A DNA stretch of 36,024 nt. Source: Affinirhizobium straminoryzae. GTDB taxonomy: Bacteria; Pseudomonadota; Alphaproteobacteria; Rhizobiales; Rhizobiaceae. Positions within the stretch are counted from its first letter, which is position 1; every line of letters starts with the position of its first letter. Shown here in pieces: positions 7,454-15,250 of this stretch. The notes beneath the pieces were generated by a model. That model searched no databases, was not told where the DNA came from, and worked only from the letters and a program-made list of their open reading frames with translations. Where the stretch lies: the NCBI RefSeq assembly GCF_007004135.1, contig NZ_VJMG01000022.1:1-36024 (forward strand), given 5' to 3'. The position numbers and the translations under genes are program-made.

Positions 7454-7969
7454 TCAGCCCCTGGTCGCGCGGGCCGCGGCAACCAGCCCGTCCAGCCATT
7501 CCTGGTGGCCGTTGATCATGGGATTGGGCACGGACTTCGCCAGATCCCTCGCAGGCCCTCCGTTCTGTGTTTCCTGCGTGAGAATGCGAACCCGGCCACA
7601 CGACAGATCTTCGATCAGCCAGGCATGGTGAACATCCAGACGCGCTTCTGTGCCCTCCTCGCCTGCCCACCCATGCCAGGCAATCCGCGCCGGCTGTCCC
7701 TCAACAGGCGGCACATGCTCGACCACCTGAGCATTGACGGGAAAGCCAAAAGTGCTGAAGAAGAACCGCACGTCCGGTTCGAGTGCCGGGCCCTTCCCGT
7801 CTTCAATAAGGATATCGGCCGCGTTACGATAGTAGGTCGGCCAGCGGTCCGGAACGTTGAGAAAGGGCCAGACATCGGCCGTCGTCAGCCCGGCCACGAT
7901 CACTTCGTTCGAGCAGTAGTTGTCGGTGAAACCGGGGACATAGCCTTTTGGCCATAGGATATCGCTCAT
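7454..7969 (-). CDS. SRPBCC (START-like) domain protein
   Basis: A 171-residue protein whose pattern of hydrophobic strands and the motif DVWPFLNVPDRWPTYYRNA near the N-terminus resembles the SRPBCC/polyketide cyclase-like superfamily. These are helix-grip proteins that bind hydrophobic ligands. The start ATG at 7969 has AGGAG with a 6-base spacer. It is divergent from a LysR regulator gene 104 bp away, and the intergenic region holds repeated TCAGTTAT sequences, so it is the likely target of that regulator. No catalytic residues can be assigned. It is probably cytoplasmic, as no signal peptide is visible. Function unknown. Confidence 0.75.
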   Translation of the reverse strand: MSDILWPKGYVPGFTDNYCSNEVIVAGLTTADVWPFLNVPDRWPTYYRNAADILIEDGKGPALEPDVRFFFSTFGFPVNAQVVEHVPPVEGQPARIAWHGWAGEEGTEARLDVHHAWLIEDLSCGRVRILTQETQNGGPARDLAKSVPNPMINGHQEWLDGLVAAARATRG

Positions 7970-8030
7970 GTCATTCTCCTGAAATCGTCAACGCCCATGC
8001 GACGTCGGATGCTGGGAAAATGCCGATGGA

Positions 8031-8069
8031 TCAGTTATAACTCCAATCGCTATTTCTGATTTCAGTTAT
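8031..8069. promoter_or_regulatory. Repeated TCAGTTAT sites in the LysR divergent promoter
   Basis: TCAGTTAT occurs at 8031-8038, where it is part of the perfect 10-bp palindrome AGTTATAACT (8033-8042), and again at 8062-8069. The two copies are 31 bp apart, close to three helical turns, as expected for the recognition and activation sites of a LysR tetramer. Confidence 0.5.
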
Positions 8070-8073
8070 CATC

Positions 8074-8967
8074 GTGGCCGATATCAAGACAACCGACCTC
8101 AATCTGCTGAAGGCCTTCGCTGCCCTGATCGAAACCGGATCGGTGACGCGGGCCGCAGACATGCTGGGCCTGACACAACCGGCCGTCAGCGGCATGCTGG
8201 CGCGCCTGCGCGACACGTTCGATGACCCGCTGTTCGTGCGCACCCAGCGCGGCGTGATCCCAACACCGCGCGCCGAGGCACTCGCGGAACCGGTGCGGGC
8301 GGCGCTCGCCGCGATCCAGTCAGTTCTCGTCCCGCATGTCTTCGAGCCAGGCATGACAAACCTCACGATAAGTCTCGCGGCAACGGACTATGCGCAGAAA
8401 GCCGTGGTTCTGCCGCTGCTGACAAGCCTTCGACACGACGCGCCCGGCATCCGTGTTGCCGTGCGCCCCGTCGACAGGGAACACCTTGCACGACAGATGG
8501 AGAGCGGGCTGGTTGACATGGCCCTGATTACCCCGGACATGGCACAGGACACCATGCGTAGCCGCCACCTGTTCGATGAGACCTATGTGTGCGTGATGCG
8601 CGACAACCACCCGGCAGCCAGCCAGCCAATGGATCTCGACCTTCTCTGCGCCCTCGATCACGGCATCATGTCGCATGACGGCACGCAGTTTCGCGGCGCA
8701 ACTGACGAGGCACTGGCCAGGATGGGGCGCCGCCGCCGCGTCGTCGCCAGCATCCCGAGCTTCATGGTGTTGATCGAGATGATCCGTTGCAGCGACCTGA
8801 TGGCCTTGCTACCGCGGCGGCTGGTGGCCGAGATGACCGGTCTTCACATCACCGAGCCGCCACTTGCGGTGACCGGCTTCAGCAAACTGTTGACCTGGCA
8901 CGAACGCCTGCAGCACGACGCTGCGCATCGCTGGCTGCGCGATCGGATCGCGGAACTGGCAAGCTGA
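8074..8967 (+). CDS. LysR-family transcriptional regulator
   Basis: A 297-residue regulator of standard LysR length. Residues 6-65 hold the winged helix-turn-helix: LNLLKAFAALIETGSVTRAADMLGLTQPAVSGMLARLRDTF followed by DPLFVRTQRGVIPT. A linker and a periplasmic-binding-like effector domain follow from about residue 90 (MTNLTISLAATDY). The wing and effector domain resemble the NodD/LinR-like branch with PTPRAEAL. The start is GTG (8074), with no obvious ribosome binding site. It is divergent from the SRPBCC gene and converges on the gal operon. It most likely controls the SRPBCC gene and itself; the co-inducer is unknown. Confidence 0.92.
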   Translation: MADIKTTDLNLLKAFAALIETGSVTRAADMLGLTQPAVSGMLARLRDTFDDPLFVRTQRGVIPTPRAEALAEPVRAALAAIQSVLVPHVFEPGMTNLTISLAATDYAQKAVVLPLLTSLRHDAPGIRVAVRPVDREHLARQMESGLVDMALITPDMAQDTMRSRHLFDETYVCVMRDNHPAASQPMDLDLLCALDHGIMSHDGTQFRGATDEALARMGRRRRVVASIPSFMVLIEMIRCSDLMALLPRRLVAEMTGLHITEPPLAVTGFSKLLTWHERLQHDAAHRWLRDRIAELAS

Positions 8968-9028
8968 CAACACTGACGGATTTGGCTTGCCTCGGCAGAG
9001 ATCCCGCGCTCCGGCAGGGCGACGGAAC

Positions 9029-9069
9029 CCTTCCATGCATCTCCACTGCTGCTTGAGATGCATGGAAGG
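9029..9069. terminator. 15-bp perfect hairpin between convergent genes
   Basis: CCTTCCATGCATCTC (9029-9043) and GAGATGCATGGAAGG (9055-9069) form a perfect 15-bp stem with an 11-base loop. The hairpin begins immediately after the galD stop codon and lies about 60 bases beyond the LysR stop. It is placed to terminate both convergent transcripts. Only a short TTT follows on the plus strand, so termination efficiency is uncertain. Confidence 0.65.
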
Positions 9070-9070
9070 T

Positions 9071-10123
9071 TTACCGCGGAAACACCATCCCGTCGAACAG
9101 CTTGCGGGCAGTACGCACGGATCCCGCCCCGCGCAGTGTCCCATCCTCCGCAATGTCGAGAAACACTTCCATGGCACCCGTCGGATGTTCCACCTGATAG
9201 CGTCCGTCGGGAGGCTGGACGGCGAGCGTGTGGGCAGTGGTTCCTGCAAGACGGGTGGCAGTCGCCACCGTGATCGCGGCAAAGACGCCGACGGTCGCAT
9301 GCACGCGATGCGGAATGAAGCTGCGCGTCGCAATGGCGCCACCGGCCCGAGGTGCAGAGACAAGCGTCATCTTCGGCACGGAGGCGGCCGTTACGTCGCC
9401 GAGCATCATCATCGGCCCCGCCTGCAGGCGGATCGCCTCGATCCTCGCTTTGAGCGCCTCGTCGGCCTCCAGCGCCTCGCGGCTTTCCTCCCCCGTCAGT
9501 CCGAAATCGGTGGCGCGCAGGATGACGCAGGGCATGCCGTTATCGATCAGCGTCGCCTCCACGCCGTCGATCACGTCCACCGTGTTTCCGGTCGGCAGCA
9601 GTGCGCCGCACATCGAACCTGTCGTGTTCATGAACAGCAACGGCACCGCCGCGTGGCGACCGGGCACGCCGGCAATCTCGGTGTCGCCGGCATAGTTCAC
9701 ACGGCCGCCGGGAGTCGCAATCCGTGCCACGGCCACCTCACCGGTATTGACCATGTGGATGCGGACCTCGGTGCACTCGCCGGTCGGGGCGACAAGGCCC
9801 CGCTCGATCGCCGCCGGACCAACGCCAGCCAGAATGTTGCCGCAACCCTGCGCATCGCTGACCAGCGCCTTGTCGACGAAGACCTGCAGGAACAGATAGT
9901 CCACATCGGCATCCAGCCGGCTGGGCGGTGACAGGACTGCCACCTTCGATGTCAGCGGATCGGCGCCGCCGATGCCATCGATCTGGCGCGGATCGGGCGA
10001 CCCCAAGATCTGCAGCAGCAGATCGTCGCGTTCGGCGGGATCGGCCGGCAGGTCTTCCTTGAGGAAGTAGGCGCCCTTGGACGTTCCGCCGCGCATCCAC
10101 AGGCAACGGATACCGTCAGACAT
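9071..10123 (-). CDS. galD: 4-oxalomesaconate tautomerase (PrpF family)
   Basis: A 350-residue PrpF-family protein with the expected N-terminus [16 protein letters not shown], the motifs [19 protein letters not shown] and DAQGCGNI, and the late motif [15 protein letters not shown]. PrpF-like proteins catalyse proton transfers on tricarboxylates. With GalB- and GalC-type neighbours, the best assignment is GalD, which interconverts keto and enol forms of 4-oxalomesaconate in the gallate pathway. It is the last gene of the minus-strand operon and overlaps galC by 8 bases. PrpF enzymes acting on 2-methylaconitate are the main alternative, but no propionate genes are nearby. Confidence 0.85.
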   Translation of the reverse strand: MSDGIRCLWMRGGTSKGAYFLKEDLPADPAERDDLLLQILGSPDPRQIDGIGGADPLTSKVAVLSPPSRLDADVDYLFLQVFVDKALVSDAQGCGNILAGVGPAAIERGLVAPTGECTEVRIHMVNTGEVAVARIATPGGRVNYAGDTEIAGVPGRHAAVPLLFMNTTGSMCGALLPTGNTVDVIDGVEATLIDNGMPCVILRATDFGLTGEESREALEADEALKARIEAIRLQAGPMMMLGDVTAASVPKMTLVSAPRAGGAIATRSFIPHRVHATVGVFAAITVATATRLAGTTAHTLAVQPPDGRYQVEHPTGAMEVFLDIAEDGTLRGAGSVRTARKLFDGMVFPR

Positions 10124-10787
10124 ATTTCAGCCCCTTGGCGTCCAGCGCCGGTCGCATGTTGTAGATGTCGAGCCCCAGTTCGCCGGCCGCAAGGCGCTTG
10201 CGCTTCATCTCTTCATTGGCCAGCCGCTGTTGCGCCGCAGCGAGCACCGCGTCCGCCTCCGCGCGGCGCACGACGCAAACGCCATCGTCATCGGCGACGA
10301 TCACGTCGCCTGCCTCGATATGCGCTCCGGCACAGACCACGGGCACATTCACCGAGCCCAGCGTTTCCTTCACCGTACCCTGCGCGGAAATCGCCTTCGA
10401 CCAGACGGGAAACCCCATGGCGGTCAGATCCCGCACATCCCGCACGCCGGCATCGATGATCAGACCGCGGCAACCGCGCGCCTTGGCAGATGTCGCCAGC
10501 AGATCGCCGAAATAGCCGGTGTCACAGGGGCTGGTCGGCGCCAGGACAAGAATGTCGCCCGGCTTTAGCTGCTCGATCGCCACATGCAGCATCCAGTTGT
10601 CGCCGGGCGGCGCAGAAATCGTGATCGCGGAGCCCGCGATCTGGCCCCCCGCATAGATCGGCCGCAGATAGCTTGCCAGAATGCCCCTGCGCCCCTGCGC
10701 CTCATGCACGGTCGCGACACCGGCCGCAGCAAGACCATCGATAACGGAGGCCGCGGCGCGTTCGATGTTCTGGACAACCACGCCCAT
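10116..10787 (-). CDS. galC: 4-carboxy-4-hydroxy-2-oxoadipate aldolase / oxaloacetate decarboxylase
   Basis: A 223-residue RraA-like class II aldolase. Key features are the [11 protein letters not shown] helix (about residues 91-101) and DAGVRDVRD (112-120), with Arg116 and Asp117 corresponding to the catalytic Arg-Asp pair of HMG/CHA aldolases. An acidic metal-site strand, [11 protein letters not shown], follows. The enzyme splits 4-carboxy-4-hydroxy-2-oxoadipate to pyruvate and oxaloacetate, the last step shared by gallate and protocatechuate 4,5-cleavage pathways (GalC, LigK, ProA). The gene starts one base after the VOC dioxygenase stop codon (TGA-C-ATG) and overlaps galD by 8 bases. Context distinguishes it from the RNase E inhibitor RraA. 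Confidence 0.88.
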   Translation of the reverse strand: MGVVVQNIERAAASVIDGLAAAGVATVHEAQGRRGILASYLRPIYAGGQIAGSAITISAPPGDNWMLHVAIEQLKPGDILVLAPTSPCDTGYFGDLLATSAKARGCRGLIIDAGVRDVRDLTAMGFPVWSKAISAQGTVKETLGSVNVPVVCAGAHIEAGDVIVADDDGVCVVRRAEADAVLAAAQQRLANEEMKRKRLAAGELGLDIYNMRPALDAKGLKYV

Positions 10788-10788
10788 G

Positions 10789-11757
10789 TCAGTGCTCCTT
10801 GTTCACCGGCGGTGTACCGTGCGTATGGAAGGTTTCGATCGTCTTCAGGCCCCAGGCCTGGCCCTTGCGTCGCTCCGTTTCCGTCCAGACCACCGGCTGC
10901 CAGTCCGGCGCGAGGATCAGCCGTGCCCCTGCATTGGCCAGTTCGACGCGGTTGCCGGCCGGTTCCCAGACATAGAGGAAGAAGGTGCCCTGAATCGCGT
11001 GCTTGTGCGGCCCGGTTTCGATGTGCACGCCGTTCTGAAGGAAGATGTCGGCGGCCCGCAGAATGTCTTCCCGCTGGTCCGTGGCATAGGTCACATGGTG
11101 CAGGCGGGCATTGCCACCACCATGTTCTTCCGTGCAGGCGAGATCATAGGTCTTGTTGTTGATGGTGAACCAGCAACCGCCGAGCCGGCCATTGTCCAGC
11201 TGGATCATTTCCGTCACGCGCGCGCCAAGGCAGGTTTCCATGAAGCGACGGAACTCCCGGACGTCGGAACTTAAGAGGTTCAGATGGTCGAGCCGGCGCG
11301 GCGCAGCACCGGAAAAGGCAGAGGCCGTGTTCTTCAGCGCTGCCCGCTCAGCCTCCTGCTGCGGCTGATACCACCGCGTTTCCCAATAGATCTCGAAGAT
11401 ATGGCCGAACGGATCCTCGAAGCGGAAGGCGGGGCCGTGGCTCTCATCCCCGTCAGTCCAGCCATGCACGGCGTAGCCCGAGGCTTCGATCGCCGCCACG
11501 CGGCGCTGAAGCGCGTCCGGGCTTGCGGCGCGATAACCGATATGACCGACGCCTGTGGTCGTGGCCCGCGTCAGCTTCAGCGTGCAGTATTCGTAATCGT
11601 CCCAGGCCCGCAGATAGGCGGAAGCCTCATCCTTTCCGGAGAGTTTCAGACCATAGACGCGGGTGAAGAAATCGAGGCTGTCCTCGAAGCGATCGGTGAA
11701 CATTTCGACATGGCCGAGATGGGCAATATCGAAGGACGGATTGGTGGGCTCAGACAT
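10789..11757 (-). CDS. Type I (VOC-fold) extradiol ring-cleavage dioxygenase
   Basis: A 322-residue two-domain vicinal oxygen chelate protein related to catechol 2,3-dioxygenase. The N-terminal module (about 11-125) has [18 protein letters not shown]. The C-terminal catalytic module carries the Fe(II) facial triad His158 (RRLDHLN), His221 (RLHHVTY) and Glu272 (NRVELANAG). The expected second-sphere His253 and Tyr262 ([10 protein letters not shown]) are present, so it should be active. It lies between the galB-type hydratase and galC, in the place normally taken by the unrelated LigB-fold gallate dioxygenase. I infer that it cleaves a gallate-like trihydroxybenzoate to 4-oxalomesaconate, or makes another substrate for the same lower pathway. 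The start ATG follows GGAGGAG. Which ring it cleaves is not visible in the sequence. Confidence 0.82.
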   Translation of the reverse strand: MSEPTNPSFDIAHLGHVEMFTDRFEDSLDFFTRVYGLKLSGKDEASAYLRAWDDYEYCTLKLTRATTTGVGHIGYRAASPDALQRRVAAIEASGYAVHGWTDGDESHGPAFRFEDPFGHIFEIYWETRWYQPQQEAERAALKNTASAFSGAAPRRLDHLNLLSSDVREFRRFMETCLGARVTEMIQLDNGRLGGCWFTINNKTYDLACTEEHGGGNARLHHVTYATDQREDILRAADIFLQNGVHIETGPHKHAIQGTFFLYVWEPAGNRVELANAGARLILAPDWQPVVWTETERRKGQAWGLKTIETFHTHGTPPVNKEH

Positions 11758-11811
11758 GCGGGCTCCTCCCCAGTGCTGCGTGACGGCCGGTCCGGATCAG
11801 CCGGAGCGAGC

Positions 11812-12558
11812 CTAAAGCTCGTCCACCGTGCGCGGAAAGACCGACTGAAAACCTTCCGCATATTTCGCGGCCCGGCCACCCGACTGACCGCCGGAATTGC
11901 GCATGAAGTGGTTGGCCCGGTTTTCCGCCACGCGTGTGTAATACTCCCACAGATGCTCCTGGCCCTCCATGCATTCGATGGCGGCCCGTTTTCGGTCCCA
12001 GACGGGTGTGATGTCGAGGAAGACATCCGGCTTCCAGCCCATCTGCTCGGTCTGGTGCGGCTCGAACAGATAGAGTTGCGGGGCGCCGAGCACCGTCTGG
12101 CCGGGATTATGCCCCCAGGCCTGGGCGATCATTCGCGCCTCGAGCGCCACCTGCGTCGCATACATGTGGTCGGTGTTGTAGGGATCGTAGTGCGAGTGGC
12201 TGAGCATGAAGGCCGGCTGCACGGCGCGGATCACGTCGACAAGGCGATACTTGTCGTCGTCCGTCAGCCGCAGCGGATAGTCGCCGAGATCGAAACTGAT
12301 CAGGTCATGCACGCCAAGCGCCTCGGCCGCCTTTTCCGCTTCCGTCCGCCGCGCAGCCTTCACCCGCTCCAGGGTCATGCCCGGCTGTTTCCACAGCTTG
12401 GCGGATTCGCCGCGTTCGCCGAAGGAGAGGCAAACGACCGTGACCTGATAGCCTTTTGCCGCATGCAGCGCGATGGCGCCGCCGCAGCGCCAGACAAAAT
12501 CGGCAGCATGCGCGCTGATGACAAGAGCGGTCTTTCCCGCCGGGCTTTCGCTGGACAT
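11812..12558 (-). CDS. galB: 4-oxalomesaconate hydratase (PIG-L fold, GalB type)
   Basis: A 248-residue protein of the PIG-L/LmbE deacetylase superfamily. The first metal motif is SAHAADFVWRCGGAIALHA, with His17 and Asp20 kept as ligands. The usual catalytic Asp of AHPDD is replaced by Ala19. The third-ligand region is HSHYDPYNTDH. GalB of Pseudomonas putida is a zinc hydratase of the same fold with a similar AHSAD-type motif, and the neighbours galC and galD fit, so hydration of 4-oxalomesaconate to 4-carboxy-4-hydroxy-2-oxoadipate is the best call. I chose the ATG at 12558, preceded by GGAAGG with a 7-base spacer; the frame continues upstream to 12630 without a ribosome site. It is the first gene of the minus-strand operon. 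Confidence 0.83.
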   Translation of the reverse strand: MSSESPAGKTALVISAHAADFVWRCGGAIALHAAKGYQVTVVCLSFGERGESAKLWKQPGMTLERVKAARRTEAEKAAEALGVHDLISFDLGDYPLRLTDDDKYRLVDVIRAVQPAFMLSHSHYDPYNTDHMYATQVALEARMIAQAWGHNPGQTVLGAPQLYLFEPHQTEQMGWKPDVFLDITPVWDRKRAAIECMEGQEHLWEYYTRVAENRANHFMRNSGGQSGGRAAKYAEGFQSVFPRTVDEL

Positions 12559-12718
12559 CCTGTTTCCTTCCCGAAGGTTTCCTCCTCCCAAGGCTTGCGC
12601 CGGCAGCCGCTCGAGATCAAATGGAAACACCGCACCTCATCATAAGTTCAAGCTATAAGGGCTGGCGTTGACGGGCAGCCTTTGCCACACTCTTCCGCAC
12701 ACAAGGGGAGGCGAGCGG
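12559..12718. promoter_or_regulatory. Divergent promoter region of the gal operon
   Basis: This 160-bp interval separates galB (leftward) from the DUF1932 dehydrogenase gene (rightward). It contains an AT-rich segment around 12637-12660 with two ATAAG copies (CATAAGTTCAAGCTATAAGG). That segment includes T-N11-A spacing typical of LysR sites and a possible -10 for either direction. The tandem-HTH LysR protein is the presumed regulator. Confidence 0.4.
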
Positions 12719-13606
12719 ATGTCCGGACACAGGGGAAAAATGCCTGCCATCGGCTTTATCGGCTTCGGCGAGGCGGCCCATGCGCTGGCTGCCCACTGGT
12801 CTCATCCCGGCGCGGGCGGGCTTCGCGCTTATGATCCGAAGCTTGCCGGCGTCGAGGCAGACAGCCTGACCCTTGAGCGTTGCCGACAGGCAAAGGTAAC
12901 TCCGAAAGACACACCCGGCGCGGCGCTGGCCAAAGCGGGCCTCGTCTTTTGCCTCGTCACTGCCGATCAGGCACTCAATGCTGCACGCGCCGCAGCACCC
13001 CACATCCTGCCCGGCACGCTCTGGCTCGACGGTAATTCCTGTTCTCCCCAGACCAAGCATCAGGCAGCGGAGGTCATCGGAGCAGCCGGCGGGCGCTATG
13101 TCGACATGGCGATCATGGCGCCGGTCTATCCGAAGCGACACGAGGTGCCGGTGCTGCTCGCCGGTCCGGATGCCGAGATGGCTGCCGGTCTGCTGATCGC
13201 GCTCGGCATGCGCCCGAGCCTTGCGGGGGAGCGGGTGGGAGACGCCTCCAGCATCAAGATGCTACGCTCGGTGATGATCAAGGGGCTGGAAGCACTGACC
13301 AGTGAATGCCTGCTGGCCGCCCGGCGCGCCGGGGTGGAGGAGGCCGTTCTCGCCTCGCTGCAGGCCTCCGATCCCGGCATCGACTGGCGAAAGCGCGGCG
13401 CCTACAATCTGGACCGTATGCTGGTTCATGGCGCACGCCGCGCCGCCGAAATGGAGGAGGTTTGCGCAACGCTCACCGCCTTCGGCCTGCCCGACTGGAT
13501 GAGCCGCGGCACCGTGGAATGGCAAAGGCGACTGGCCGGCCTTCACCTTGACCCTGGAGCGGATGATCTGGCGGAACGATCCGACCGGGTGCTCGACCGG
13601 CTATGA
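12719..13606 (+). CDS. DUF1932-type NAD(P)-dependent dehydrogenase
   Basis: A 295-residue protein with an N-terminal Rossmann fold (IGFIGFGEAAHALAAHW) and a C-terminal DUF1932-like domain, similar to 6-phosphogluconate/3-hydroxyisobutyrate dehydrogenases. The conserved central segments are LVFCLVTADQAL, LDGNSCSP, DMAIMAPVYP and the helix ASSIKMLRSVMIKGLEAL, whose Lys is the likely catalytic residue. I prefer the ATG at 12719 (GGGGAG upstream) over an earlier TTG at 12668; an ATG at 12740 is also possible. It is divergent from the galB operon and coupled by ATGA overlap to the LysR gene. It probably reduces or oxidises an intermediate or analogue of the same aromatic pathway, but the actual reaction is unknown. 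Confidence 0.8.
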   Translation: MSGHRGKMPAIGFIGFGEAAHALAAHWSHPGAGGLRAYDPKLAGVEADSLTLERCRQAKVTPKDTPGAALAKAGLVFCLVTADQALNAARAAAPHILPGTLWLDGNSCSPQTKHQAAEVIGAAGGRYVDMAIMAPVYPKRHEVPVLLAGPDAEMAAGLLIALGMRPSLAGERVGDASSIKMLRSVMIKGLEALTSECLLAARRAGVEEAVLASLQASDPGIDWRKRGAYNLDRMLVHGARRAAEMEEVCATLTAFGLPDWMSRGTVEWQRRLAGLHLDPGADDLAERSDRVLDRL

Positions 13607-14820
13607 CGGCGCAAAACCTGCGCCATCTGCGTCTGTTTACCGCCGTCGCCCGATTGAAGACGCTGACGGCAGTGGCGGAGGCCTGGCACATCTCCCAGCC
13701 GGCCGTCACGCAGGCCATCACCAAGCTGGAGCGGGAAACAGGCGGATCCCTGTTTCAGCGCAGCCGTCACGGCTTCTTTCTCACCCCGCGCGGCCATATT
13801 CTTCAACATCGCGTCGACAGTGCCTTTGCGCTGCTCGATCCGGTGCTGGAGGAGATTTCGCCACGGCTGAAGACGACGCTGACGCAGGCGCAGCTACAGG
13901 CCCTGATCGCCGTCGGTGAAAGCGAGAACTTCACGCTGGCCGCGCGCAGGCTGGCACTGGCCCAGCCGACGGTGCACCGGGCAGTGACGCAGGTCGAGCA
14001 GGAATCGGCGCGCAGCCTGTTCGAGCGCACCGCCTTCGGCATTTTGCCGACACGGCTCTGCCAGTCGCTGATCCAGGCGGCACGGCTGGCGCTCTACGAA
14101 CTGGATCAGGCCGCAGCCGAGCTTTCCGAGTTCGACGGCGAAGAAGCCGGCAGCGTGGTGGTCGGCGCGATGCCGCTTGCCCGCTCCACCCTGCTGCCGC
14201 GCGCCCTCAGACGCTTTCGCCTGGAACATCCCACCTGCCCCGTCCGCATCCTCGATGGACCCTATGACGAACTGCTGGGCGGCTTGCGGCGGGGGTCGAT
14301 CGATCTCCTGGTCGGCGCCCTGCGCGTGCCGGCCCCCATCGGCGACGTGGTTCAGACACCGCTGTTCCATGACCGGCTGGCGCTGCTCGCCGGTCCCGGC
14401 CATCCGCTGGCCGGCCGTCCCACACCATCCATCGAGGATCTCCTCGCCTATCCCTGGGTCGTTCCCCGAACGGGAACCCCGACACGCGACCAGTTCGAAA
14501 CATTGTTTACCGCAGCAGGATACCGGCCTCCCGCCCCCATCATCGAATCCGGCTCGCTGCTGCTGATACGGGAACTGCTGACGGATGGCCGGCATCTCGG
14601 CTGCCTGTCACGCCACCAGTCACAGCCGGAATGCGAGCACGGCCTGCTGGTCGCGCTTGCTTTCCCCACCGATCACCTGTTGCGCCCCATCGGCATCACC
14701 ACGCGCGCAAACTGGCGGCCGACCCGCGCGCAAAAGCGGATGATGGCGCTGATCACCGCCGAGGGCGAGGATGCGGCACGCCATCAGGCGCAGTCGCAGG
14801 ATGCCGGCCTTGGCGCATAA
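13603..14820 (+). CDS. LysR-type regulator with two tandem HTH domains
   Basis: At 405 residues this is about 100 longer than a normal LysR protein. The reason is visible: two LysR winged helix-turn-helix domains lie in series. The first (about 5-65) has LRHLRLFTAVARLKTLTAVA and HISQPAVTQAITKLE, with SLFQRSRHGFFLTPRG. The second (about 95-152) has QLQALIAVGESENFTLAARR and ALAQPTVHRAVTQVE, with SLFERTAFGILPTRL. A single effector domain follows from about residue 183 (SVVVGAMPLARSTLLP). The start overlaps the stop of the dehydrogenase gene (ATGA). It is the likely activator of the divergent galB operon, like GalR of Pseudomonas. Its end overlaps the convergent WGR gene by 37 bases. Confidence 0.9.
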   Translation: MTAQNLRHLRLFTAVARLKTLTAVAEAWHISQPAVTQAITKLERETGGSLFQRSRHGFFLTPRGHILQHRVDSAFALLDPVLEEISPRLKTTLTQAQLQALIAVGESENFTLAARRLALAQPTVHRAVTQVEQESARSLFERTAFGILPTRLCQSLIQAARLALYELDQAAAELSEFDGEEAGSVVVGAMPLARSTLLPRALRRFRLEHPTCPVRILDGPYDELLGGLRRGSIDLLVGALRVPAPIGDVVQTPLFHDRLALLAGPGHPLAGRPTPSIEDLLAYPWVVPRTGTPTRDQFETLFTAAGYRPPAPIIESGSLLLIRELLTDGRHLGCLSRHQSQPECEHGLLVALAFPTDHLLRPIGITTRANWRPTRAQKRMMALITAEGEDAARHQAQSQDAGLGA

Positions 14821-15050
14821 CCGCGGGCCCGCTTCTGCCGCAGCAGCCTCAGAAAAAGGTGCACGGCATCCTCTTCGCAGACAAAATGATGCTGCTTGCT
14901 TTGGCCGCCAGCACCGATGCGGCCCCAGCATCGTGTGAGACAGATCTCGCCGAACAGGGTCGGCGAGATCTCCATGACATAGTAGCGCGCCATGTTCTTC
15001 GTGGCATCGCGCCGCTCGATATAGAGGTGATAGGGCTGCCGGATCGTCAT
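14784..15050 (-). CDS. Small WGR-domain protein
   Basis: An 88-residue protein made almost wholly of a WGR domain. It shows YHLYIERRDATKNMARYYVMEI at the start, the hallmark RCWGRIGAGGQSKQHHF in the middle and EEDAVHLFLRLLRQKRARGY at the end. WGR domains occur in PARPs and MolR-like bacterial proteins and are thought to bind nucleic acids. In rhizobia small stand-alone versions are common and uncharacterised. I chose the ATG at 15050 (MTIRQPYH) because the domain begins there; upstream codons of the frame are not family-like. There is no strong ribosome binding site, and GTG two codons upstream is an alternative. Its 3' end overlaps the convergent LysR gene. A perfect 10-bp palindrome lies 48 bp upstream of its start. 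Confidence 0.78.
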   Translation of the reverse strand: MTIRQPYHLYIERRDATKNMARYYVMEISPTLFGEICLTRCWGRIGAGGQSKQHHFVCEEDAVHLFLRLLRQKRARGYAPRPASCDCA

Positions 15051-15097
15051 GGACACAAGAATCGCAGCTGCAATGTCAAGCGTCCAACGAGAGTTCT

Positions 15098-15121
15098 GAA
15101 TCGATCCCCTCGGATCGATTC
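15098..15121. promoter_or_regulatory. Perfect 10-bp inverted repeat upstream of the WGR gene
   Basis: GAATCGATCC and GGATCGATTC pair perfectly around a CCTC tetraloop. There is no U-tract on either side, so it is not a standard terminator. It lies between the divergent WGR gene and nasT and could be an operator or a hairpin in the WGR leader. Confidence 0.4.
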
Positions 15122-15250
15122 CATTCGGTGATCCCCTCAGTTGCCGCCGCACACGGCATGCTGCACAAAAATTAAACTTCGAATAGAGTTGCTGCGTTAT
15201 TGCGCAAAACCGCTTGCCAATCGGCGCGCCATACGCCATGTCTGCCAGCC

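Noticed and set aside
10116..10787. RraA, inhibitor of RNase E
   Set aside because: The fold is shared, but the Arg116/Asp117 pair, the metal-site strand and the gal operon context identify an aldolase.
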